Positions 46,410-56,601 of a DNA stretch of 64,000 nt are shown in pieces. The notes below the pieces were generated by a model. That model did no database searches, was not told the DNA's origin, and was given only the letters and a program-made list of their open reading frames with translations. Numbering within the stretch: the first letter of the stretch is position 1; each line of letters begins with the position of its first letter. A program made the position numbers and the translations under genes. Origin of the DNA: Camillea tinctor. Taxonomy: Eukaryota; Ascomycota; Sordariomycetes; Xylariales; Xylariaceae. Location: contig MU394063.1 in assembly GCA_022578605.1 (NCBI GenBank), positions 372,001-436,000 on the forward strand. The letters run 5' to 3'.

Positions 46410-48656
46410 ATGGCTAATTTAAACATTCCCAATGGACCAATCCTTGAAGAAGGGCTGGGCCATGTGAATTGGAATAGGGAAATGGTCCCCCCTGCCCAAT
46501 TCTTTCAAAATGTCAACGATATTCAAAGCATCAGGGCATATTGTACCGCCTTAGATTCCCTCCAGACGAGACGAACATTCCACATTGGACCCGCTGTGTT
46601 CAGCTGTTTGTTAAGGGTCTTGTGGCAGCGCATGCCTCAAGTTGTTCAAGATAAGTCTGTGTTGGGTTTAGGGACTGAAAAATGTATTGGAACATCCGAT
46701 TTCACGGGAGCCTTTCCTGGGAACGACAGCATTTTTTCGTGTTCAGATGAAGTTTTTGAAAAGAGAGTCGGGACTGCGGCTATGCCAGAACCTGAGATGA
46801 TGGATAAGGAATATGTCATATGGTCCGTCAACGTGGGCGAGAGCGTCCTTCGGCCTCCCTTTGGCATGGATCCCTTTGCTGAGCCAGAACCACCACAAAC
46901 GCTCCAGCATTACGTTACGATTGTGATGCACCTCGAGCCCTCGGATCCTGTGAATAAGCCCGATATTCGGGATCGTATCACGCACCTCGCTATCGCCGAC
47001 CCGATGCATCAGCAGCACGGAAGCCCGGAGGCGGCTAGACGCTTCAAAGATGGCATCATCGACCGCCTTAGGAGGTTCTTACCGAAGTACACTTTTGCAC
47101 CGAATTTCGAGCGGGAACTCTGGACTCCACCATTAGATCAGGACCTGGTGAACGAGAACTTCGCAACGCCTTTCATGGCATGTTCAGTCACAGCGCAGCT
47201 CTATGACCGCATTGCGGAGATGGAGTTTAGCAACGCGGGCTTCAACCCGGATGCCTTCTTCCGCCCCACGCGTCCCTTTTTCAACCCGGATACGGTGCGC
47301 AGCGAGTTGTGGGGGCTGCTTTGCGCAAAGCTCATGGCCTTGCTGGACTGGAAAGTCCGGATTGGACTGGTTCCCACGAATTACACCGTAGACCCTCAAC
47401 TCGGAGGGGCATCCATGATTCAATCCCTGAAGTTCGACGAGACCCTGCCCACCGTGCACAACTGGAAGGACACCTCCACCGCTCCACCGGCGGGGGGAGC
47501 TGGTGCGGATGATGGACAAGTAGATGACCTTTTCGGTGACGGTGGTCCCGTGGAAGGCATGGACGTCGACGACGATGCCGCCCCTGGCAAGAAGGAAATG
47601 GGTACCCAAGCTGGCGGGGCCAATCCAACAGAAGCAGGTACCCAAACCCACGCCGGCGCTACCACCTCGCAAGGCACCCAGGCCGGCAGTTCTAGCCAGA
47701 CAACGCAGCGCGGGACGCAAACCAAGGACAACGCCGCCGGCCCGAGCAGCAAGAAGAACAAGAAGGACTGCAACTGCTGCAAGGAGGTCCTGGACGCGGA
47801 GCGCGAGCGCATGCTGCGCGTCTACATCCAGCGCAAGCGCGCCGAGCTCAAGCACGCGCAGACCATACTCCCGGGCTACGTGGCGGCGCGCGTCGGGGAA
47901 GCCGAGACCATGTCGCGCGACATGGAGGCGCGGCGCGAGCACGTCATCGCCGAGGACCTCGACGAGGAGGAGTACGACGACGGGCAGCTCGCGGACCTGC
48001 ACGTGGCGGTCGAGCACGCGGAGCTGGGGCTGCGCGACGCGGAGAACGCGGTCCGCCTCGCCGGCACGGTGCACGGGGACGTGGACCTGCACGACGACGC
48101 GGCGCGCGCGCTGCTGCTGGGCGCGCGCACGGATGACCTGTACGGGGAGCGCGACGCGCTGCGCGCCAGGCTGGCGCGCGTGAGGGCCGCGCTGGTGCGC
48201 TACGAGAGGGTGGCTGCGGCGCAGGGGGCGCTGCTGGCGGGCGCGGAGACGGCGGCGCTGGCTGCGGAGGATCGGAGGAGGGCGGAGGAGGAGCGGGCGA
48301 GGAAGGAGAAGGCGGCTAAGGAGTCGAAGAAGAGAAAGAAGACACAGCCGAAGGCGAAGGGGAAGGCTGAGGCTGAGGCTAAGGGCAAGGGGAAGGCTGA
48401 GGCTGAGGCTAAGGGCAAGGGGAAGGCTCAGGTCAAGGCCAAGGGGAAGGGGGAGGAGAAGAATAAGTATTATCCTGAGGGTTGGTTTGACAGCTCGTCA
48501 GAGAGCGAGTCTGACTACTCCTCCTCCGAGGAGGAATCAGTGAATGGACCACCGCCTTCGGATTATGATCCATGGGCGTCGGATGATGGGGCTAAGAAGA
48601 AGGGGAAGGGGAAGAAGAAGGTTAAGGATGTGCCAGTGCCCAAATGGCATTCGTAA
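46410..48656 (+). CDS. Putative Ulp1/C48-like cysteine-protease-domain protein with coiled-coil and repeat tail
   Basis: A 748-residue, single-exon protein. Residues about 20-350 have features of a divergent Ulp1/SENP-type (C48) fold. A W-rich strand (YVIWSVNVGES) is followed by H167 in QHYVTIVMHL, D197 in THLAIADPM, and C258 in PFMACSVTAQL, an H-D-C order and spacing (30 and 61 residues) compatible with SUMO/ubiquitin-like proteases. This is pattern-based and tentative. Residues about 395-450 contain repeated GTQ words. A CNCCKEVLDAERERM motif follows at about 456. Residues about 456-650 form an E/R/A-rich coiled coil. Then comes a lysine-alanine-glycine tail made of a 30-bp DNA repeat, and an acidic serine patch. 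GC content rises sharply from about 47740, as if the tail had a separate origin. It could act in SUMO processing or be a non-catalytic relative. Confidence 0.6.
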   Translation: MANLNIPNGPILEEGLGHVNWNREMVPPAQFFQNVNDIQSIRAYCTALDSLQTRRTFHIGPAVFSCLLRVLWQRMPQVVQDKSVLGLGTEKCIGTSDFTGAFPGNDSIFSCSDEVFEKRVGTAAMPEPEMMDKEYVIWSVNVGESVLRPPFGMDPFAEPEPPQTLQHYVTIVMHLEPSDPVNKPDIRDRITHLAIADPMHQQHGSPEAARRFKDGIIDRLRRFLPKYTFAPNFERELWTPPLDQDLVNENFATPFMACSVTAQLYDRIAEMEFSNAGFNPDAFFRPTRPFFNPDTVRSELWGLLCAKLMALLDWKVRIGLVPTNYTVDPQLGGASMIQSLKFDETLPTVHNWKDTSTAPPAGGAGADDGQVDDLFGDGGPVEGMDVDDDAAPGKKEMGTQAGGANPTEAGTQTHAGATTSQGTQAGSSSQTTQRGTQTKDNAAGPSSKKNKKDCNCCKEVLDAERERMLRVYIQRKRAELKHAQTILPGYVAARVGEAETMSRDMEARREHVIAEDLDEEEYDDGQLADLHVAVEHAELGLRDAENAVRLAGTVHGDVDLHDDAARALLLGARTDDLYGERDALRARLARVRAALVRYERVAAAQGALLAGAETAALAAEDRRRAEEERARKEKAAKESKKRKKTQPKAKGKAEAEAKGKGKAEAEAKGKGKAQVKAKGKGEEKNKYYPEGWFDSSSESESDYSSSEEESVNGPPPSDYDPWASDDGAKKKGKGKKKVKDVPVPKWHS
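48361..48450 (+). repeat. 30-bp coding tandem repeat in the Ulp1-like tail
   Basis: Two exact copies of a 30-bp unit (48361-48390 and 48391-48420) and one diverged copy (48421-48450) encode KGKAEAEAKG-type decapeptides. The repeat is in frame, so copy-number change would alter tail length without a frameshift. Confidence 0.9.
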
Positions 48657-49439
48657 GTTCTCTTGATTTAGTTTAGAAGGGGTAGTATAGATGTTGTAAA
48701 GGTTTAGATAGAGTGTATGAGGAAGAACGTCCTACCGGAAGAAAGGGGGGACAGGAATTGGTCGTGGAAATAGCCTGTACTATACACAATACAAGTTTCA
48801 TTTGTCTAGGTAGTTAGTCCTTTTATGTATTATTAAAAACACTGTACTCAAATATTTCCTGTTGTTCGATTTGTCGTGTATTCCGCCTCTTAGCATGATA
48901 GCTTACTCTTGGTAAGGATTTATCTTATTCTTATTGACCATTATCTAGCCCTATTGACGAGCGTATAGCAAATGGGCCAGTAGTAACATCGTCTTTTTTC
49001 ATATTTGTGGCCTAAATAAAGTATCAAGAACAATTACGGCTGCATGGTTGATCGACTGTCGTGCATTTCATAAAACTGTCAAGATTCTTTTCTTTTGGTG
49101 TAATCGCTTCTTCGAGTACAGTCATCTTTTTTAAATATCTCCTCAAGTCATGCTTACGAAGTAGAAGAGGTTTATTCCTAATCCCAGGACCATCTTGTTG
49201 TTTTACATAATGTACTCAAGACATATCGGTATAACATGTTTTCATTCATCGAATAAGTGTAGAAATACTAACAACCGGGATACATGCTTAACTACTCTAT
49301 CTAGCAGTTACTAATAACCAGTCTGATGACCCATAACCCTTGATGTGCTATCGCTACAAAACCTTAAGAAACCAAAAGAATAGTTACTAGTTCGCTCTGA
49401 GAAAATCACTAGCTTCCTGGAATCTATTTCTTAGTGCGG
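48657..49439. other. Convergent intergenic region
   Basis: 783 bp between the stops of the Ulp1-like and dynamin-like genes. AT-rich UTR-like sequence without recognisable features. Confidence 0.6.
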
Positions 49440-51780
49440 TTAAGCTGCAGTGGCTGCTTGAGCACCAGATCGCGAGGTGAAAGCATCCAGGTCCTTCAGA
49501 CCATTCTCGAGAATATCAAGCTTCGTAGTGAGGTCATTGCGCTCCTTGATAGCGCTATCGGCTTCGGATCCTAGAAGCTCGACAGCTTCCTCTTCGAGAT
49601 CCCACACGACGTCGGGTGAAAACCTAAGGAACAAGCTTGTTAGTAATTATATTCATGCAACCCACTCCCCCCCAAACCGCTTATTTGAAACTTACACATC
49701 TGGCAATTGTTGTATGAGACAAGTCTCGATAGCGTTCACGCTGATGTCGTCGACGAACTTCTTCATGGCGACCTGTACACACATTTGTTAGCCGCTGCCT
49801 GATTCATAGATTTTGCGAGATAGGACATGGTTGTATAAAGTAGTAACTGAAATTCCATACCTGGTAATAAGCCTCAGCGACATCGGCTGCGAGCGATGCA
49901 GAGTATTCTTCAACATTGGGACAAGTTCCTTGTCGTAGTTGACTAAGAAGGGAGGACAAAGCAACAGAATAACTCGAACTACCTGCAGACTCTACAGTAT
50001 GACTGCACGCTTTCATAGAGAGGGCGTCAAACTTCCGTTTATGGCGTTCAGCCTGTATCTCCTGCACCTTATGTGTCAAGTAGTCGTTATACGTGATCGG
50101 GTGAACAGACAGGTGTGGCTCAAGTAATTCGTCTACTTTATCCTTCAAGTCCTTTCTGAGACGATATAATGCTGGCTGGATGTGCCATCTAGTAAGTCGA
50201 GTGCGAGTATTGGGGTCGCATATGTCCGAAACAATAGCGTTGAATGTGCTGGCTGCGGCATCGTGAATCTGTTCAACTAGATTCTGAGTGATCGCCTCCC
50301 AAGGTTTGCACTGTCTGCTGAACAAATCTCCAACTACCAGCGGATTGAAAGTTCCAGGGAGTTCTCGCCCACGACACTCGACCATTAGCTTCTCGACTAC
50401 CTTTAAATAATCAACCCTCAAGATGTATTTACTAGATGACTTTCTAGTTGGTTTTAAGTCATCGTCCACAATCTCCAAGGCGTGACCGTTGATGCGCATC
50501 GATTTGGAATATTTGGTAAGTGTTAACTGCACATGTGCTCGAAGTCGTCTCTTGAAGGCATCCTGCTGACCTGGATAAGACTCAAAAAACCGATCAGAAT
50601 ACACCCCATCAATAGCGGCTCGAGTTAACTTTGTAAGGCGACTGCTTATGCGCTGAAGGTAAGTATGTTTCTCTTTGCGAGTACTGCGTGCCTTTCCGAG
50701 TTGACCTAGTTTGTGACTGCAATCTTTGATGCCCGCTTGAATCTCAGTCTTAACGCTAGGCAGCTCCCTATGGATCTGGTTCCAAAGAATCTCACGCAAA
50801 CGGACCCTCAATGCCTCCACCCCTACCTGCGACGGGTTGAGCACATTCCAAACGGAGTTTATGAAAAAGTCAGCCTCTCTTTCATCCCTCTCCTCACTAG
50901 TGTCGGTAGCAGTGTTGTGACCTCGGTTCCGTAGAACGTGCCATCCCAGCTTCAGCGGGACATTCATGTTCTGTGCTAGCTCTAGATAATATTTCTCTAG
51001 ATCTGATCCTCTATCAATCTTGTCAGGCTTTGTGATAAGGCCCAGGGTCCTTAAGCCATCCGGATCAAGTTGTCGAGCAAACTTGGTCACAGGTTGGTTG
51101 GCAAAGGCATAATCACCTGCGACGACAGCTAAGATTATACTGCGTCGCTGCTTCATGTAGGACTTCACCAAATCTTCAACGAGTGTGGAATCGTCGTCGG
51201 ACTGGTTCTTGTCTGATGCACCAAACAAGCCCGGCAGATCGACAATGGTCAGGTTAGGTGCCGACGGTGACGTACTCTCTATGCGCAAGACATCAGTACT
51301 GAAGATCTTGGAGCCATCGGGGCCAGTAAGACCCATGGCCTGCTTGGCACTCTCGATGATCGCTGGGAAGTCATCTAGATCATCCGTCTGCGCAGTAAAA
51401 GCAGCTAATTGCTCTCTCTCCTTCTCCGATCTGCCTAGAGCGGGCTGGATGTGTATCTCAAGCTCGGGTTTTTCACCCCGCCTCAGAACCAACTCGGTAG
51501 CAAAACGAGTACAGAGGCCCTCCGCAGTTGGAAATGCTATACCAGAAAGTGCCTCGAGGGTAGAGCTCTTGCCTGAGGACTGACTGCCACAGACTATGAT
51601 CTGCGGTAGCTCTACATAGTGGCTAACACCATGAGACCTGAGGGTATCAACAATATCAAGCAGGTCCCGGTGATTGCTTGACTGTATGAATGCTGACGCC
51701 CTCTTTGCAATCTGCTCTGCAAAATTGTCTGTCGTGCTGCTGCCGGGGTCCTCAATTTGCTTTTTCTTGTTCCTCGCCAT
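49440..51780 (-). CDS. Mx-like dynamin-family GTPase
   Basis: A 726-residue large GTPase. Minus-strand exons are 51780-49861, 49772-49696 and 49623-49440, with in-phase joins (donors GTATGG and GTAAGT). The G domain carries G1 GSQSSGKS (65-72), the G2 threonine in GLCTRF (T91), G3 DLPG (181-184) and G4 TKPD (250-253), all intact. A middle/stalk region follows at about 300-620. The last about 90 residues form the GTPase effector domain (VDDISVNAIETCLIQQLPDV, then VFSPDVVWDLEEE). No PH or proline-rich domain is present, as in Mx-like rather than classical dynamins. Dynamins oligomerise and remodel membranes. Fungal Mx-like members are numerous and mostly uncharacterised, so an immune or vesicle role is not assumed. 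Confidence 0.93.
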
Positions 51781-53409
51781 TTGTATGGCGAGTATCGTGA
51801 ATAATACTGAACCGATTTGTATGAAGCTATCTCGTATGAGTCTATCTCAAGGAAGGAAGAAGAAAATAAATGCCCAAAGCAAGGGGCCGTTGTGTAGTGT
51901 AGTGTAGTGTAGTGTTAGAGAAGAGGGGCAACAATGTGTTGAGAGAATGTTGAGAGAAAAAAAAAGAAACAACATGGCGGGGTATTTGAGGACCAGGGCT
52001 TGATTAAATACATGTGAAGTTTCTACAAGTCTACCTAACCTATTGGAACCTGAGAGGGCTTAGGCAGTTATATGTATCTATCCAGGCAACCTAGTAGATG
52101 CATGTATCCTTGGATATTGCCAGGGCATATGTTAGATATATTAGGAATAGACCAGTACTAAAACCCTTATACTGTATACAACAACAACAATTATGTATGT
52201 ATCTAGCCGTACAACATATAACACATACAATATGATAAAAGTGTAGAAGCAACCCTATTCCACTTGCTGTGGCCTTGTCAGGACAATCCCAGGCAACAGT
52301 TAGTTGCAACATCCATTCATCTTCGATACATCTTCCGTCTTCTATTATTTTGACCCATTTTAGGAAGATAATGGCTGCAACAAGATCTATCTATGATCAC
52401 ACAAGGCTTCAGGTTGCGATTGAGAATATGATGCGTCCAGGTATATAGTGCAAGGACAAAGAAATTATCGAATGTTTTCTAATGTTAGGTGCCTAGAGTG
52501 AAAGACGTATGTACGGGCTTTCTGCACGCACGGTACTGGAATGATGAATATATCCCAAGGCTCAGCGAATCAAACGGAGATAGTCACATGCGACCCGGGT
52601 TGGCTATAGGTTACATACATATACGATGTTCTAGATATACATCAATGATATATTTTATTCTATTATACATTAGTCATGCAAGTTTTGTTATATTCTTTGA
52701 AAGCCGGACCAAGCGCAAATCTTATTTGGTAAAGAGGTATTCATTTCAATACGAGGATCAGGCTTGCACTATAGAAATATAAACATTACCCCTCTACCCT
52801 CCCTGCTCATCACACCATGGGCGATAATAGAGTATCCAATCCCAAAGTTTAATCAATTACTATGTTACAAGTAGGCTGAGCTATATTATAGCGAGAAGTG
52901 CTGGGGGCTTCCAAGAAACACGATTTCCATAAAAGACTCAGTATAAACAATCTGCTGCTCATTGATCCTTCACTTCCGTCCTTCTTTACCTTTCACCTAA
53001 CATTACCTGACTGAGGTCATTATCTCCTTGTCTGAATACTTCCTACCTAAAGCATATTATAAAGTCCAAGAGATAGTTCTCTAAAAAGAATAACTGAGTC
53101 ACCAGATGATATCGTAAGTAGGATGGTTCGATTGAATGGAAAAGAAATGGCGGTCCTTATTAGATAACTCCATGCCCGAGCCGGATGATGACCAACCCCA
53201 CACATATATGCTTGCCTATCCTACCGAGTTCCTGTTCCTTATCCTCCAGGTCTTATGAGTCCAATCCTCCATGCCGAGATACTAACCTACCCAACCCAGC
53301 CACAAAGCAGCCAAGCCATGAGCCCAGAATCTCCAAGCCCACCTACCTCAGCACGTTCCATTCTCTATTTCCCCCCTCTCCCCGAGCACAACCAAGCCAT
53401 CTACCCCTT
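51781..53409. other. Intergenic region upstream of the Mx-like GTPase
   Basis: It contains the Mx-like promoter (minus strand), with a GTAGT micro-repeat near 51893-51914, and the 3' flank of the GNAT gene. Long C-rich stretches at 53330-53500 run into the GNAT coding end. No other gene is seen; ORF 52489-52782 has no recognisable features. Confidence 0.55.
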
Positions 53410-55134
53410 TCACTCAACCCACTCCCACCCTTCCCCCCTCGCCTCCTCCAGTCCCTTAGCCGCTTTCCCTCTCTTCCCCTTATCTAACCCGCCATTACCA
53501 CTGTTACCATTCCCATCCTCTTCGCGCGCCGGTGGCGGCGGCCTCCACACATACAGCCTAACGCGCCCGAGGTCCCGGAACCCCAGCGCGCGGAAGATGC
53601 CCAGCGACGACGGCGTCCCCGTCACTACGGCTACGCGGTACCCGCGCTCGCGCGCGATCCGCATGCCGCGTCGGGCGAGCTCGCGGCCGATGCCGCGCCC
53701 GCGGAACTCGGGGCGCACGACGATGCAGTGGATGGCGGCGGTGCCTTCGTACACTAAGGGGGGAAGGAGGGGAGGAGTTAGTTGCGGGGATGGGGATGGG
53801 GTAAGGAAAGGGGCGTGAGAAGCAAAAGAAGAAGTAAAAGCTAGGAGTCAAAAGAACTTACTGTGCACATACCCCGTGCCTAGCACGGGGTTATTCCCAC
53901 TATAGTTCCCGTTCTCGGGATCGTCATCCACATGCGGCGGGGGGCGCTTCCTACTATTCCTACCATTCCCAGCGCGGCGATTCTTCGACGCAGAATCAGG
54001 CGACGAGGAGGAAGACGAGAACGTCGACGATGCGGGCGAAGAGGAGTACGCAGCAGAAGGCGAAGACGGCCGGAACGCTGCGAACATCTGGAACTGCGCG
54101 GCCGGCAGCCGCGCCAGCAGCGTGCTGTACACGCGCGTCCAGTGGCGCACTCCCGGCGACGACCGCGCCGGCGCCGCCTCGTGCGCCCACGCCCGCACCC
54201 AGTCCGCGACGCCTTCCGGGTCGGTGACGGGGCGGATCTCGAAGCCGTCGCGCAGGGGCTTCATGGTCTCGGGCCAGGCGGAAGCGGGGGCCTGCGGGGC
54301 CGACAGGAAGCCCAGGCTCGAGTGCTGCGGGCGGCGGCGGGGGTGGTCGCTGCCGGCCTCGGGCTGCAGGCGCTTGCGGTTGAGCTGCTCGAGCCGCAGC
54401 AGCTGCATCTGGTAGTCGCGCAGGCGGAAGCGCGCGGCGTCCTGCGGCGACAGCGGGAGCGTCTCGGTCTTGGCGTCGAGGGCCGCGCAGCTCTCCAGGT
54501 CGACCACCATGGCGGGCTCGTCTTCCTCGAGCGACAGCCCGCGGTTGCGCAGCGCCGTCTCGAGCTGCGGCTGCTCCATCGGCCCGACCACCCAGCTGAA
54601 GCGCCGCGGCCGCTGCGCCCGCGGCTTCTGCTCGAACCGCGAGATCACCATGTCGACCGCGCTGCTGATCACGGGCCACGGGAGCACTTGGTGCTCGGCG
54701 AGGTTGTGGCTGTCGGCGTCGAAGCCGGGGATTTCGTCGTCCTCGACGCTGCTGCTGCCGCCGCCGCCGCCGCCGCCATTATTATTAATATGATTATTAT
54801 TATTATGGCTGCTGCAGCGGTAGCTGTTGTCGTCGTCGACGGTCGATAATGACCCGGCCTCATACCAGCGTACAAACCAGTCGTCGCCGCCCCAGAGATA
54901 CTCTTGAGCGCCGGCGGCAGCGCTCACGTGCCGGGTGAGCTCGGCCTTGTTGGCTATGTACAACCTGTGCAGGGTGGTGCTGGTGCAGGTGGAGAGCCGA
55001 GGGAAGGAGGATGCGAGGTCCGCGCGGGGGGGTGACACCGCCTCATGGTCTGTCTCGCGCGGAGCTATACTAACATCTAGCGACATTGTCCTCTGTTTCT
55101 GAGGGCTCTCAAGGCGGATTGTAGATGAAGCCAT
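53410..55134 (-). CDS. GNAT-family N-acetyltransferase
   Basis: A 538-residue protein from two minus-strand exons, 55134-53862 and 53753-53410, with a 109-nt intron (GTAAGT...TTAG). The GNAT core is at the C terminus, residues about 425-500. Motif A reads IHCIVVRPEFRGRGIG (R/QxxGxG acetyl-CoA loop at 442-447), followed by ARERGYRVAVVTG and GIFRALGFRDLG. The long N-terminal region contains a conserved-looking block (FSWVVGPMEQPQLETALRN, about 185-205) typical of fungal GNATs with two GNAT-like lobes, and several disordered inserts including Asn and Gly homopolymers near residue 115. The substrate is unknown. GC content is very high from about 53550 to 54700. It is divergent from the PIF1-like gene. 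Confidence 0.88.
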
Positions 55135-56601
55135 TGGTGTTCGCCAGATCGCCCTAGGTTAACTGCGAAATAGGGGTAAAGTCGAGTCTTTTCATAGTGG
55201 CAGCGTTCCTGGTGCGCATGGGATGAAACAAGCAGGCTGTTGAGGATAATTGATCGTGACGAGGTTGGATCCAACAGGTATTAAACCCCGCAGTTACTTG
55301 TCGAGTTGTGCCACGCAGCATGCAAGTATTCTGGATCGGCTTACCAGAGAGGTGAGACCTTACTTTTTTTTTTTTTCACCCCCTTCCCAGCGACGCAGGT
55401 TGTTGCCCAACTAACATACGCCCAATAGCCGGCTGCTTGGCTGACACATGTTGGAGGTATTACCTATTACCTATCGGTAGTATCGGGAGGACCGATCTAA
55501 TGTATTACCGACCACAGCTTATGTACTAAGATCTTCGGGTTTCATTCATATACTTTTCCGGTTTTCAGGGGTCTCTGTGTTGTGGCTATAAACACGAGTC
55601 TTGTCTTGACTCTTGTGATATTTTAAAACATAGCTTACTAAGTCGGTCAGTAATACAATACTAGCTATTTATTACCACTCTTATATATACTTGTGAGCCT
55701 CAGATTTTTTTTTTTTTTTGATAAGTGTGTCACACAGCATTATATTATTGTTATGTTGACCTCCTTTTTTACCTAGGTATCGAAAGAAGAAGAAGAAATA
55801 AAAATAATCAATATATAATTCCTTGTTCAGGGTATGACCAAAAAATATTACAAAAGAAAGTAACCCAAAACTCACCCGTTTAAATGCCCGTGTTGGTTAC
55901 CTGTGTATGTCAACGAAAGGCTCTCCTTTAGAACTTCCTATAGGCCGGAGATAGTCTGGCATGTCTGGGTATCATGTCAACATAGCATTGAGTTAAATTA
56001 GTTTCTACCAGACTTGCTAGGTTCAGTGCATTTGGATTGTTTGTGTTCTGATGATGTAATGGGAAGAAGGTTTTCGGGATATTCTGTTTTAGTCGAAGGA
56101 CCTGGTCCTGGTTGGTCCACGAGGGTGCACTAGCGCTGGGTTAGTGCTGTATTGCGGAGTGTATTGCACTGTGTATAGCGGGAATTGACCTCTGCACACT
56201 GTCTTAGAACTGTGAGATAAAGTGGACCCAGCTTTTAAAATCGGATATAATTCGCGACGCGGTCGTGGGGACTTTTGGGGGGAGCGCCATCTTTTTTACA
56301 TCACACTAATCTTGAACCTACCTAACACCATCGATCACATCACCCTTCCCGTCCTGCAAAGCAAAGTATTTCCGTACATAATGCAATGCTACACATTGGG
56401 TCATGTCTAGTCCGACCCGTTACTACGCTGGTGAGAAGTGTCGCACAGCATACCCGCTCTGTTGCAATGCCAAAAAGCTGATATGTCTACCCCCCTCCCT
56501 TAGGTCCAGCACCACAGGTACCACATGTTGAGTCTCCATCCCTAGTTACAACTACTGCTTCTGATGGGACATACATACAACTAGACCCCATACCCTCCTT
56601 C
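55135..56601. other. Bidirectional promoter region between GNAT and PIF1-like genes
   Basis: 1.47 kb between start codons. It contains T-runs at about 55363-55376 and 55706-55719 and a TACCTAGGTA palindrome at 55770-55779. No gene is recognised. Confidence 0.55.

Noticed and set aside
47184..48092. 302-codon minus-strand ORF opposite the Ulp1-like gene
   Set aside because: It is antisense to a GC-rich coding stretch, with a Leu/Val/Arg-rich shadow translation and no domain.
53932..54849. 305-codon plus-strand ORF opposite the GNAT gene
   Set aside because: It is antisense to a gene with a clear GNAT motif and high GC. The translation is Arg/Ala-rich with homopolymer runs, typical of a shadow frame.
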